Source: Actinomycetota bacterium
GTDB lineage: Bacteria; Actinomycetota; Actinomycetes; Streptosporangiales; Streptosporangiaceae
DNA: 15,036 bases
Assembly (NCBI GenBank): GCA_003140115.1
Contig: PLIQ01000437.1
Location: 547-15,582 of the forward strand
Direction of reading: 5' to 3'
Shown here piece by piece: positions 1-8,062 of the stretch. A program made the translations under genes and the position numbers. Position 1 is the stretch's first letter. Each line of letters opens with the position of its first letter. The notes below the pieces were generated by a model. That model saw only the letters and a list, made by a program, of their open reading frames with translations, searched no databases and had not been told where the DNA came from.

Positions 1-669
1 GTCTACGGGCTGACCGAGACCTATGGCCCGATCTCCTACTGCCAATCCCAGCCGCAGTGGGCCGGGCTGTCATCCGGCGAGCGCTCCGTCCTGCAGGCTC
101 GCCAGGGCGTGAGCATGATCCAGGCCGAGGGCCTGCGGGTGGTGGACGATGAGATGGCCGACGTCCCGGCCGACGGCAGCACGATGGGCGAGATCGTCAT
201 GCGCGGCAACAACGTCATGGCCGGCTACTACCTCGACCCGCAGGCCACCGCCGATGCGTTCCGTGGCGGCTGGTTCCACAGCGGTGATCTCGGCGTCATG
301 CATCCTGACGGGTACGTCGAGCTGCGGGACCGCTCCAAGGACATTGTCATCTCTGGTGGAGAGAACATCTCCACGATCGAGGTGGAGCAGGCGCTTATGA
401 GCCACCCAGCCGTACTTGACGTCGCTGTCATCGGCATACCCGACGACAAGTGGGGCGAACGCCCGAAGGCGTTCGTCGTGCTCCGGGCCGGCCACAGCGC
501 AACCCCGGAAGAGCTGATCGCGCACGTCCGCATCAAGATCGCCCGCTACAAGGCCCCTCGCGAGGTCGACATCGTGGTCGGGCTGCCGAAGACATCAACG
601 GGAAAGATCCAGAAGTTCATGCTCCGCGAACCCGAGTGGGCCGGACGCACCCGCCGCGTACATGGCTAA
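1..669 (+). CDS. Acyl-CoA ligase (AMP-forming), 3' part only
   Basis: This is the C-terminal 222 residues of an ANL-superfamily (adenylate-forming) acyl-CoA ligase; the reading frame is open from base 1, so the gene starts outside the window. The fragment begins inside the A5 motif (YGLTETYGP). It continues with the adenylate-binding STGDL-like step (HSGDLG), the hinge region DRSKDIVISGGENIS, and the A10 motif TSTGKIQK, which carries the C-terminal catalytic lysine. The family activates a carboxylic acid with ATP to acyl-AMP and then to acyl-CoA. The tail (REPEWAG) resembles the tail of the ligase at 1850 (REPHWAG), so the two are probably paralogues. It ends with TAA and faces the minus-strand hydrolase gene across a 37-bp gap that contains a short T-run. 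The acid substrate cannot be told from this fragment; fatty or aryl acids are possible. Confidence 0.93.
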   Translation, partial: VYGLTETYGPISYCQSQPQWAGLSSGERSVLQARQGVSMIQAEGLRVVDDEMADVPADGSTMGEIVMRGNNVMAGYYLDPQATADAFRGGWFHSGDLGVMHPDGYVELRDRSKDIVISGGENISTIEVEQALMSHPAVLDVAVIGIPDDKWGERPKAFVVLRAGHSATPEELIAHVRIKIARYKAPREVDIVVGLPKTSTGKIQKFMLREPEWAGRTRRVHG

Positions 670-706
670 CTTTTTCGAGCCTGTCACGTGAGAGCAAGCC
701 CGGCTC

Positions 707-1522
707 CTAGGCGCGGTCGTCCTGGAGGAAGCTGGCGATCAACGGCCCGATCTCGTGAGCGCTATCAAGCAGGACCAGGTGGCCGCCGCCCCGCACGGTA
801 TGCAGCGTTGCCCGCGGCATCAGCGACGCGATGACCCGGTGGTTCACCAGCGGGGTGACAGGATCATCGTCGCCAGCGATGACCAGCGTCGGCTGGCCGA
901 TGGCCCACAGCCACGGCAGGCTCGTCCAGCCGAAAAGCGGCGCCATCCGGTACAGGGCGGCCAAGGTTTTCGCCGGACGCCGGATGTGCAACGAGCGGAC
1001 AAGCTCCGGCTCGGTGCGCAGCCGCCCGCCGAACATGGCGCCGGCCACCCGTTCCAGACGTTCCGGATGATAGCTGCGCGGGTGGACGAAGTGCCAGAAA
1101 GCTTTCGGGCTGCCGGGCAGGGCGAAACCGCCGAAGGATGTCGACGCCAGTACCAGCCGGCGAACCCGGCGAGGGTACGAGAACGCCATCTGCTGTGCGA
1201 CCGCGCCGCCGAACGAAGCGCCGAGCACGTGAGCGGACTGTATGCCGAGTTCGTCGAGCACCGCGGTGCCGAAACCGGCCAGTCCCCACATGGTCAGCGG
1301 GACGGCGGGCATCTGCGACCGGCCGATGCCCGGCGGGTCGAAGGCGATCGTACGGAACCCGTCCAGATGGGGAAGCAGTTGTTCCCACAAGCCGACCTCG
1401 CCCCAGATGCCGGAGTAGAGCAGCAGCGGCTCGCCCTCTCCGCGGATCTGAGTATGGATCCGCAGCCCCTTGATGCTTAGCTGCTCGTCCCTGACCGGCG
1501 CGGCCGATGTGGCTGCTGTCAT
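707..1522 (-). CDS. phaZ: Intracellular PHA depolymerase-like alpha/beta hydrolase
   Basis: A 271-residue alpha/beta hydrolase. It shows a nucleophile elbow GASFGG (Ser103), an acid loop AGDDDP (residues 216-221, candidate Asp219 or Asp220) and a catalytic His248 in GGGHLV. The overall pattern matches, from memory, the intracellular medium-chain-length PHA depolymerases of pseudomonads: IAFDPPGIGRS, then a GWTSLPWL stretch, then PTLVIAGDDDP followed by PL.N.R. Length and triad positions are close to that family. The expected role is hydrolysis of stored polyhydroxyalkanoate to 3-hydroxy acids at the granule surface. The presence of a PHA synthase in the divergent operon supports this. The ATG at 1522 has a GGGAGGG ribosome site (1528-1534) with a 5-nt spacer. 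No signal peptide is visible, in keeping with a cytoplasmic enzyme. A generic esterase is the main alternative. Confidence 0.82.
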   Translation of the reverse strand: MTAATSAAPVRDEQLSIKGLRIHTQIRGEGEPLLLYSGIWGEVGLWEQLLPHLDGFRTIAFDPPGIGRSQMPAVPLTMWGLAGFGTAVLDELGIQSAHVLGASFGGAVAQQMAFSYPRRVRRLVLASTSFGGFALPGSPKAFWHFVHPRSYHPERLERVAGAMFGGRLRTEPELVRSLHIRRPAKTLAALYRMAPLFGWTSLPWLWAIGQPTLVIAGDDDPVTPLVNHRVIASLMPRATLHTVRGGGHLVLLDSAHEIGPLIASFLQDDRA

Positions 1523-1596
1523 CGGAACCCTCCCAGAGGTTAGATCCGAAACATCAAAGTGAGCACTGAGGCAATTGTTACTCCAAACCGAGTTAG

Positions 1597-1633
1597 ATCG
1601 CGAGAGGCTTTCTCATCCATCATCTCCCGCGAT
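1597..1633. repeat. Imperfect inverted repeat, possible operator or hairpin
   Basis: Arms ATCGCGAGAG (1597-1606) and CTCCCGCGAT (1624-1633) are complementary with one mismatch and are separated by 17 bases. It lies about 75-110 bp upstream of the phaZ start, so it could be an operator for the leftward promoter or a transcribed hairpin. No T-run follows on the minus-strand side, so a terminator is unlikely. Confidence 0.3.
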
Positions 1634-1695
1634 GTGGCCGGTTTGTTGGTACTCGTGTTGCGTGTACTACGCCTGATGCGACTTAGACGAGCCTC

Positions 1696-1731
1696 CGGAC
1701 CTCCAGCCCTCGGCCTAGGGACCTTTGGCCA
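1696..1731 (+). promoter_or_regulatory. Tandem DosR/DevR-like boxes, upstream of PHA operon
   Basis: The proximal box GGGACCTTTGGCCA (1718-1731) matches the mycobacterial DosR consensus GGGACTWWAGTCCC at 10 of 14 positions, including the GGGAC half-site and the CC of the other half. A weaker box CGGACCTCCAGCCC (1696-1709, 8 of 14) begins exactly 22 bp upstream. The same 22-bp phasing occurs at 8250/8272 and 10146/10168. The site is 118 bp from the ATG at 1850. Because the element is near-palindromic and lies in a divergent region, it might also act on phaZ. The motif is read directly; binding by a DosR-type regulator is inference. Confidence 0.55.
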
Positions 1732-1753
1732 TTACCCCCCGTCGACTAGTCGT

Positions 1754-1759
1754 TAACGT
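1754..1759 (+). promoter_or_regulatory. Candidate -10 element of the PHA operon
   Basis: TAACGT fits the actinobacterial TAnnnT -10 pattern and begins 23 bp after the last base of the proximal DosR-like box. That would place the box over the -35 region and the transcription start near 1767. No good TTGACA-type -35 is visible, as expected for an activator-dependent promoter. Confidence 0.4.
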
Positions 1760-1849
1760 GCTGTTTACCGACAGTCTCCGGATTCCTGGCCAGCCAGAAC
1801 GGGCGAGAAAGAAGAGGCTCCCTGCTCCTGCGATTTGGAGGTGAGCCCG

Positions 1850-3358
1850 ATGTACACATTCGCCCAGCCGCTCAGCCGAGCCCTCAGCGTCGCGGCCGGA
1901 TCCTCCGCCGTCGTGTGCCAGGACAGGCGCCGTACCTATGCCGAGCTTGGCTCGCGATGCCGCCGCCTGGCCAGCGCTATGCGCAAGCTCGGCGTCGCGC
2001 CGGGCGAGCGGGTCGGGGTCATCGCGCTCAACTCTGACCGTTACCTCGAGCTCTACCTTGGGCTGCCGGCCGCGGGTTACGTGCTGGTCCCGGTCAACTC
2101 GCGGCTGGCTCCCGCGGAGATGCGCGCCATCTTGGCGGACGCTGGGGTCAGCGTGCTGTTCGCCGACTCCGACTATCCGGGTGCCGCGGGAGTCGGGCAC
2201 GTGCTGACGATGCCGGATGACTACGAGGACCTGATCGCCACGGCTGACGAGGTGCCCCTGGGCGACGGGGTAACCGAGGACGATCTGGCCGTCTTGTTCT
2301 ATACCTCAGGTACCACGGCGGCGGCGAAGGGCGCGATGCATACCCACCGGAGCCTGGTCTCCAGCGCGCTGCATTTCATGGCCACCTGGCCCTTTGACCG
2401 GCAGACGCGGTGGCTCGTGGCCTCTCCGATGTTCCATACCGGCGGGATAATCGCCACGCTGGCCACCGTCTGGGCCGGCGGGACCCACGTCATCATGCCC
2501 AGGTTCGAGCCTGACCTAGCGCTCGACCTCATCGAGCGCGACGCGGTCACGCACACGCTGCTCGTTCCCACCATGCTCGCCGCGGCCGCCAGCGCGCAGC
2601 TCGCCCGGCCGCGGAACGTCAGCTCGCTGCGGTACCTGAGCCACGGCGCCTCACCCATTTCCGCCGAGACGCTCAGGCGGACCAGGCAGGCCTTCCCCGG
2701 TGCCGAGCTGCTGCACGTATACGGCACGACAGAAACGACACCGATCACCACACTGCTGCCGCACGAGGAGCGCCTACTCGACACCCCGCTGATCCGCTCG
2801 TGCGGCCAGCCCGCCGTGGGCGTCGAGGTGCGGGTCGTCGACAAATCCCGGGCTGACGTGCCGCCGGGCGCGGTCGGCGAGGTCGCCGTGCGCAGCCCCA
2901 GCGTCATGGCCGGCTACTGGCACAGACCACAGTCGACGGCTGAGGTCATGCGCGGCGACTGGTACCTGACCGGCGACCTCGGGTACCGGGACGAAGACTC
3001 TTACCTCTACCTGGTCGACCGGACCAAGGACATGATCGTCAGCGGCGGCGAGAACATCTACTCCATCGAGGTGGAAGACGCGCTGGCCACCCATCGCGCG
3101 GTCGAGGAGGTCGCCGTCTTCGGCGTGCCCGACCAACGCTGGGGGGAGGCGGTCTACGCGGTCGTGTTCGGCCGGATACAGGTGGCACCTGACGAACTGG
3201 TCGCACACTGCCGGGAGCGGATCGCCAGATTCAAGGTACCCAGGTGCGTCGAGTTGCGCACCGAGCCGCTGCCCAAGTCGGCAGCAGGCAAGATCCTCAA
3301 GCGCGACCTACGCGAACCGCACTGGGCAGGCCAGCAAACGCAAGTCTCAGGAGGCTAG
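1850..3358 (+). CDS. Acyl-CoA ligase (AMP-forming), first gene of PHA operon
   Basis: A complete 502-residue ANL-superfamily ligase that converts a fatty or related acid to its CoA thioester. Motifs in order are the P-loop YTSGTTAAAKG (residues 151-161), A5 YGTTETTP, the TGDLG step, the hinge DRTKDMIVSGGENIYS, and A10 KSAAGKILK with catalytic Lys481. The P-loop has Ala where most family members have Pro before the Lys (usual form GxPKG). The ATG at 1850 is chosen over an in-frame TTG at 1835 because GGAGGTGA (1837-1844) is a strong ribosome site 5 nt upstream of it. The stop lies 2 nt before the next ATG, so the gene is almost certainly co-transcribed with the AlkK-like ligase, thiolase and PHA synthase. 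The context suggests a fatty-acid substrate; chain length cannot be read from the sequence. Confidence 0.93.
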   Translation: MYTFAQPLSRALSVAAGSSAVVCQDRRRTYAELGSRCRRLASAMRKLGVAPGERVGVIALNSDRYLELYLGLPAAGYVLVPVNSRLAPAEMRAILADAGVSVLFADSDYPGAAGVGHVLTMPDDYEDLIATADEVPLGDGVTEDDLAVLFYTSGTTAAAKGAMHTHRSLVSSALHFMATWPFDRQTRWLVASPMFHTGGIIATLATVWAGGTHVIMPRFEPDLALDLIERDAVTHTLLVPTMLAAAASAQLARPRNVSSLRYLSHGASPISAETLRRTRQAFPGAELLHVYGTTETTPITTLLPHEERLLDTPLIRSCGQPAVGVEVRVVDKSRADVPPGAVGEVAVRSPSVMAGYWHRPQSTAEVMRGDWYLTGDLGYRDEDSYLYLVDRTKDMIVSGGENIYSIEVEDALATHRAVEEVAVFGVPDQRWGEAVYAVVFGRIQVAPDELVAHCRERIARFKVPRCVELRTEPLPKSAAGKILKRDLREPHWAGQQTQVSGG

Positions 3359-3360
3359 CG

Positions 3361-5010
3361 ATGCAAAGCACCATGATGGACTTTCCGCTCACGGTCAGGC
3401 ACATCTTCGAGCACGGCCGGACCACATACGCCGACAGCGAAGTCGTCACCAACGAGGCCGACGGGGTGCGCCGGATCACGTTCGGGGCCCTGGCGGACCG
3501 CGCTGAGCAGCTGGCGGCCGGCCTGCGCCGGCTGGGCGTCGAGCCCGGCGACCGGGTGGCCACCTTCGCCTGGAACACCCAGGAGCACCAGGAGGCGTAC
3601 TTCGCCATTCCCGGCATGGGTGCGGTGATGCACACCATCAACATCCGGCTGTCGGCGGAGCAGATCCGCTACGTCATCGGCCATGCGGAGGACTCCGTGA
3701 TACTCGCCGACGCCAGCCTGGCGCCGGTCCTGGGCCCGGTCCTAGCGGCCGGCGGGGATGAGCTCAAGTCGCTCCGCCATCTCATCGTGTTCGGCGAGGG
3801 TGACCGCTCCGAGCTACCGACGCACATCGACTACGAGGAACTGCTCGCCGCGGAACAGCCGGGCTATCCGTGGCCGGACATCGAGGAGACTGCGGCCGCC
3901 GCGATGTGCTACACCAGCGGGACCACTGACCTGCCCAAGGGCGTCGTCTACAGCCACCGCTCGACCTTCCTGCACTCACTGGGCGTCTGCTCCGGCGAGG
4001 CCCTCGGGCTCAGCCAGCACGACCGCCTGTTGCCGGTCGTGCCCATGTTCCACGGCAACGCCTGGGGGATGCCGTACGCCGCCTGGCTCGTCGGGGCTGA
4101 CCTGCTGCTGCCGAACCGGTTCACGCAGGCAGAACCGCTGGCCCGGTTCATCGCAGCCGAGCGGGCCACCCTGGCCACAGCCGTTCCGACCGTGTGGTAC
4201 GACGTCCTCGGCCTGGATCCGGCGGGCGTCGATCTCTCATCACTGCGCATGATCCTGGCCGGGGGTGCCGCCGTCCCGCGTCGCCTGATCGAGGCCTACG
4301 AGCAGGGATTCGGCGTGCGTATCGTCCAGGGCTGGGGTCTGACCGAGACAAGCCCGATTGCAGCGCTGGCTCATCCGCCCAAGCACGTCCCGGCGGACCG
4401 CGCGATGGACTACCGGGTCACCGCGGGACGCGCCCTCGGCGGCGTGGAGGCCCGGGTCGTGGACGACGAGGGCAAGGTGCTGCCCCGCGACGAGGTCTCC
4501 ACCGGTGAGATCGAGGTGCGCGGACCATGGGTGACGGGCGCCTACTACCGGGACCCGGCATCGGCCAAGTTCCGCGACGGCTGGCTGCGCACTGGCGATG
4601 TCGGCCGGATTGACGCCAGGGGTTACATCACGATCAGCGACCGGGCCAAGGATGTCGTCAAATCGGGCGGTGAATGGATCTCCACGCTGGAGCTGGAAGC
4701 TGCCATCCTCACCCACCCGGCCGTGCACGAGGCCGCGGTCATCGCCGCGCCCGACGAACGGTGGGGTGAGCGGCCGCTGGCCTGCGTAGTCCGGGTACCG
4801 GGCCAGTCGGTGAGCCCCGAGGAGCTGCGCGCGCACCTGTCCGTCCGGGTCGTGAAGTGGTGGCTGCCGGAACAGTGGGCGTTCATGGACGAGGTGCCGC
4901 GCACCAGCGTGGGCAAGCACGACAAGAAGCTCCTGCGGGCCCGCCACGCCGAAGGCAGCCTGAACGTCGTGGTCAGCGATGAGCCGCCCACGGCGCACCA
5001 GGCCAAATAA
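3361..5010 (+). CDS. AlkK-like medium/long-chain fatty-acyl-CoA ligase
   Basis: A 549-residue acyl-CoA synthetase. Its motifs are the P-loop YTSGTTDLPKG (184-194), VVPMFHGNAWG, A5 GWGLTETSP, RTGDVG, the hinge DRAKDVVKSGGEWIST, and the C-terminal VPRTSVGKHDKK with catalytic Lys519. The KSGGEWIST hinge and the segment around VKWWLPEQW are typical of the AlkK/medium-chain fatty-acid ligase branch, which in pseudomonads feeds fatty acids into beta-oxidation and mcl-PHA. The ATG at 3361 is preferred: AGGAGG (3349-3354) sits 6 nt upstream inside the end of the preceding gene, and the protein then begins MQSTMMDFPLTV like family members. A longer in-frame start at 3244 would overlap the previous gene by over 100 bases. 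The probable role is the main fatty-acid activator of this operon. Confidence 0.93.
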   Translation: MQSTMMDFPLTVRHIFEHGRTTYADSEVVTNEADGVRRITFGALADRAEQLAAGLRRLGVEPGDRVATFAWNTQEHQEAYFAIPGMGAVMHTINIRLSAEQIRYVIGHAEDSVILADASLAPVLGPVLAAGGDELKSLRHLIVFGEGDRSELPTHIDYEELLAAEQPGYPWPDIEETAAAAMCYTSGTTDLPKGVVYSHRSTFLHSLGVCSGEALGLSQHDRLLPVVPMFHGNAWGMPYAAWLVGADLLLPNRFTQAEPLARFIAAERATLATAVPTVWYDVLGLDPAGVDLSSLRMILAGGAAVPRRLIEAYEQGFGVRIVQGWGLTETSPIAALAHPPKHVPADRAMDYRVTAGRALGGVEARVVDDEGKVLPRDEVSTGEIEVRGPWVTGAYYRDPASAKFRDGWLRTGDVGRIDARGYITISDRAKDVVKSGGEWISTLELEAAILTHPAVHEAAVIAAPDERWGERPLACVVRVPGQSVSPEELRAHLSVRVVKWWLPEQWAFMDEVPRTSVGKHDKKLLRARHAEGSLNVVVSDEPPTAHQAK

Positions 5011-5039
5011 TCATCGCATTTCCCTATGAGGAGGGCGTT

Positions 5040-6206
5040 ATGTCAGAAGTCGTTATCGTCGCCATCGGCCGGACGCCAATCGGCCGGGCCAGGAAGGGCT
5101 CGCTCATCGATGAGCGGCCCGACGACCTAGCTGCCTATGTCGTGGATGAGGTGCTCAAGCAGGTCCCCCAGCTGGACCGCGGCCAGATCGACGACGTGAT
5201 CTGCGGCTGCGCCCTGCCCGGCGGCGAGCAGGGGCATAACCTGGGCCGGATCATCGCCATCCTGGCCGGGATCAACGCTCCCGGCACCACGGTCAACCGC
5301 TACTGCTCATCGTCGCTGCAGGCCGTACGGATGGCCTTTCATGCCATCAAGGCGGACGAGGGCTCCGCGTTCGTGTGCGCGGGCGTGGAGTCGAGTACCC
5401 GCTCGCCGCTCGGCCTGCACGCCGACCAGCCTGAAACGCGCAACCCTCGCCTGCTGCCGGGTAGCTCGGAGGGCTTCCCCGAAGTCTTTATGAGCATGGG
5501 CGAGACGGCCGAGAACGTGGCCGACAAGTGCGGCGTCACGCGCGAGGACATGGACCGGTACGCCCTGCAGAGCCAGCTGCGCGCGGTCCTGGCCTCTAAG
5601 GACGGGATATTCGCCCGGGAGATCATTCCGGTGACGGTGCACTCCGGGTTGACGATGACCGCCGACGATGGGCCCCGGGCGGACACCACTCTGGAGAAGC
5701 TAGCCGCGCTGAAGCCGGTGTTCCGTGCGGACGGCCGGGTGACCGCCGGGAACTCCTGCCCGCTCAACGACGGTGCGGCGGCCACCGTGGTGATGTCGCG
5801 GGCGCGCGCCGAGCAACTCGGTATCAAGCCCCTTGCCCGCATCATCTCCACCGGCGTCAGCTCCCTCGAGCCCGAGCTGATGGGCCTGGGCCCGATCGAG
5901 TCCAGCCGGCAGGCGCTGGACCGGGCCGGGATGACCATCGAGGACGTGGACGTAGTGGAAATCAACGAGGCGTTCGCGGCGCAGGTTATCCCGTCGGCCA
6001 GGGGGATCGGCGTCGACCCGTTCAGCGACAAGCTGAACCCGCACGGCGGAGCCATCGCGCTCGGCCACCCATTCGGCATGACCGGAGTCCGCATCCTGGC
6101 CACGCTGCTGAACGATCTGCGGACCCGCGACCAGACGATCGGGCTCGAGACGATGTGCGTCGGCGGCGGGCAAGGTATGGCCATGATCATAGAGAGGCTG
6201 TCATGA
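5040..6206 (+). CDS. Thiolase (acetyl-CoA acyltransferase, degradative type)
   Basis: A 388-residue thiolase with all three active-site elements: nucleophile Cys89 in NRYCSSSLQA, the NEAFA box (309-313), His343 in GHPFGMTG, and the second Cys373 in CVGGGQG. The family cleaves 3-ketoacyl-CoA with CoA to acetyl-CoA and a shortened acyl-CoA, or runs the reverse condensation. The GHPFGMTG wording is more like FadA-type beta-oxidation thiolases than the biosynthetic PhaA type (usually GHPIGASG). The start has a GAGGAGGG site (5028-5035), 4 nt upstream of the ATG. It lies 29 nt after the ligase and overlaps phaC by 4 nt, so it is in the same operon. Likely jobs are trimming acyl chains, or returning mobilised polymer units to acetyl-CoA. 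Phenotype by homology alone does not separate it from PhaA. Confidence 0.92.
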   Translation: MSEVVIVAIGRTPIGRARKGSLIDERPDDLAAYVVDEVLKQVPQLDRGQIDDVICGCALPGGEQGHNLGRIIAILAGINAPGTTVNRYCSSSLQAVRMAFHAIKADEGSAFVCAGVESSTRSPLGLHADQPETRNPRLLPGSSEGFPEVFMSMGETAENVADKCGVTREDMDRYALQSQLRAVLASKDGIFAREIIPVTVHSGLTMTADDGPRADTTLEKLAALKPVFRADGRVTAGNSCPLNDGAAATVVMSRARAEQLGIKPLARIISTGVSSLEPELMGLGPIESSRQALDRAGMTIEDVDVVEINEAFAAQVIPSARGIGVDPFSDKLNPHGGAIALGHPFGMTGVRILATLLNDLRTRDQTIGLETMCVGGGQGMAMIIERLS

Positions 6207-8005
6207 CAACTCCACGCGGCAAGGCGCCGCTGACCAAGAACACGTCCAACGGCCATCGACCGGCGGCACCGCCGTCCGCGGCCGTCCCGCCGCCAACCGG
6301 GAAGCCCGGCCAGGGCGAGGATCTTACCGAGAACACAGCTCAGCTGGCCGCTGTAGCCAAGGCAGTCCCGGGGCCGGCCCCGTCAGCCCCGTTCGGCGGT
6401 TTCGGCCTCCGCGTGGCGGCGGGCGCACTGCGGTTTCTCGGCCAGCAGGCGGTGCGGCAGCCGCAGGCGCTGCTGCGGAGTGTGCCTGAGACCGGCGCGG
6501 AGCTGCTGCGGATCGGGCTTGGTAAGTCGCAGGTCGCGCCGGAGAAGGGGGATAAGCGCTTCGCCGATCCAGCGTGGCGCGAGAATCCTCTTTTCCGCAC
6601 GACCATGCAGGCGTATCTCAGCCTCGGGTCACGAGCCGATAGCTACGTCGATGACCTCGGCATCGAGGGCACGAACGGCGAGCGGGTGCGCTTCGCGCTG
6701 ATGTTGCTCCGGGAGTCCCTGGCCCCGACCAACTTCTTCATGGGCAACCCCGCGGCCATCAAGCGGGCTCTCGACACCGGCGGCGGCAGCGTCGGTAAGG
6801 GGATCGCCAACTTGGCCGGCGACGTGCGGCACCACCACGGCATGCCGACGATGGTCGACCGCAGGCCGTTCAAGCTCGGCGAAAACATCGCCGCGACGCC
6901 CGGAGCGGTCATTTTCCGGAACGAGGTTTTCGAGCTGATCCAGTACGCGCCGCAGAGCGACGTTACCTACCAGCGGCCCATGCTCGTGGTGCCTCCGCAG
7001 GTGAACAAGTACTACGCCCTGGACCTAGCACCTGGCCGCAGCATGTACGAATACCTGCTCAAGCAGGGCATCGGTGTGTTCACCATCAGCTGGCGCAACC
7101 CGACCGGCGAGCAGCGCGACTGGACCTTCGACACCTACGTGCAGGCGACCATCGACGCCATCGACGTGGTCCGCGAGGTTTCCGGTTCGCCCGACGTGAA
7201 CGCCATGGGCGCTTGCCTGGGCGGGATGACGCTCGCGCTCGCGCAGGCGCACCTCGCCGCTGCCGGGGACCATCGCATCCACTCCGTGACGATGACCGTT
7301 ACCGTGCTCGACACCGACTCCGATGGACGGATGTTCCTGTTCGCGACGCCGGCGTCGCTCGCGCTGGCCAAGAAGGTGTCGCAGCGCAGCGGGGTGATGG
7401 ACGGCTGGAAGACGGCGAACATGTTCGCCTGGCTGCGCCCGAATGATCTGGTGTGGAACTACTGGGTGAACAACTACCTGCTCGGTCAGGACCCTCCGGC
7501 CTTCGACATCCTCGCCTGGAACGCGGACACGACCAGGCTGAGCTCCGCTTTCCATCATCAGCTGCTCGACCTGGTGGCAGGCAACCAGATGGTGCACCCG
7601 GGCGGTATGACGGTCCTCGGCACGCCGATCGACCTCTCACGCATCAACTGCGATACGTACGTGGCGTCGGGGATGACCGACCACATCACGCCGTGGCACA
7701 CCGGTTACCGGTCCACCCAGTTGGTTTCCGGTCATTCTCAGTTCGTCTTGTGCTCAAGTGGCCACATCCAGACCGTGGTGGCCGATCCGAAGCACCGAGG
7801 GCTCGGGTACTTCGTCAATCCGGAGACGCCGCCCGATGCCGAGCAGTGGCTGGCGGGCGCGCAGCGGCACGAGGGCTCCTGGTGGGAGCACTGGGTGGGC
7901 TGGCTGGCCGACCGCTCCGGTGCGCAGGTCGCGGCGCCTCAGTCCGTCGGCAGCCCCCGCTTCCCGGCGAAAGAGCCAGCTCCGGGCACCTACGTACGGC
8001 AATAA
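6203..8005 (+). CDS. phaC: Poly(3-hydroxyalkanoate) synthase, class II-like
   Basis: A 600-residue PHA polymerase that links 3-hydroxyacyl-CoA units at the granule surface. The PhaC box is GACLGG with nucleophile Cys338; Asp493 is in MTDHITPW and His521 in SSGHIQTVV. The Cys-Asp spacing of 155 and Asp-His spacing of 28 agree, from memory, with the pseudomonad class II (medium-chain) enzymes rather than the 161 of the class I Cupriavidus enzyme. Other family stretches are QAVRQPQ, RFADPAWRENPLF, FISWRNPT-like TISWRNPT, WNYWVNNYLLG and a PGTYV C-terminus. The first 60 or so residues are rich in Pro, Ala and Gly and look disordered; they place Cys338 about 40 residues later than in the pseudomonad enzymes. 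The start is the ATG of an ATGA overlap with the thiolase stop, indicating translational coupling. No phasin gene is adjacent. Confidence 0.93.
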   Translation: MTTPRGKAPLTKNTSNGHRPAAPPSAAVPPPTGKPGQGEDLTENTAQLAAVAKAVPGPAPSAPFGGFGLRVAAGALRFLGQQAVRQPQALLRSVPETGAELLRIGLGKSQVAPEKGDKRFADPAWRENPLFRTTMQAYLSLGSRADSYVDDLGIEGTNGERVRFALMLLRESLAPTNFFMGNPAAIKRALDTGGGSVGKGIANLAGDVRHHHGMPTMVDRRPFKLGENIAATPGAVIFRNEVFELIQYAPQSDVTYQRPMLVVPPQVNKYYALDLAPGRSMYEYLLKQGIGVFTISWRNPTGEQRDWTFDTYVQATIDAIDVVREVSGSPDVNAMGACLGGMTLALAQAHLAAAGDHRIHSVTMTVTVLDTDSDGRMFLFATPASLALAKKVSQRSGVMDGWKTANMFAWLRPNDLVWNYWVNNYLLGQDPPAFDILAWNADTTRLSSAFHHQLLDLVAGNQMVHPGGMTVLGTPIDLSRINCDTYVASGMTDHITPWHTGYRSTQLVSGHSQFVLCSSGHIQTVVADPKHRGLGYFVNPETPPDAEQWLAGAQRHEGSWWEHWVGWLADRSGAQVAAPQSVGSPRFPAKEPAPGTYVRQ

Positions 8006-8062
8006 CAGCCCGCCAAGCACAGCAGGAAGGAGCCACGCCGCACCGCTGGCGGTCAGCGAGCT

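Larger units (their letters stand above)
1523..1849. other. Divergent intergenic region between phaZ and the PHA operon
   Basis: These 327 bases separate two divergent start codons and hold no convincing gene. The 65-residue frame at 1559-1756 has no family resemblance. The region is visibly less GC-rich than its surroundings in its left half. It contains an inverted repeat (1597-1633), a pair of DosR-like palindromes (1696-1731) and a -10-like hexamer (1754-1759), all described separately. It is the natural place for promoters of both flanking units. Confidence 0.8.

Noticed and set aside
1661..1675. Short repeats around TACTCGTGTTGCGTGTACTAC
   Set aside because: Only 4-base GTAC ends repeat symmetrically; too short to call an operator.
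1559..1756. 65-codon frame between phaZ and the PHA operon
   Set aside because: No ribosome site, no recognisable family, and it overlaps the DosR-like boxes and an inverted repeat.
2475..2500. GGGACCCACGTCAT, resembling a DosR box
   Set aside because: It lies inside the ligase coding sequence, far from any start codon, has no 22-bp partner and no -10 element; single GGGAC half-sites are common in GC-rich coding DNA.
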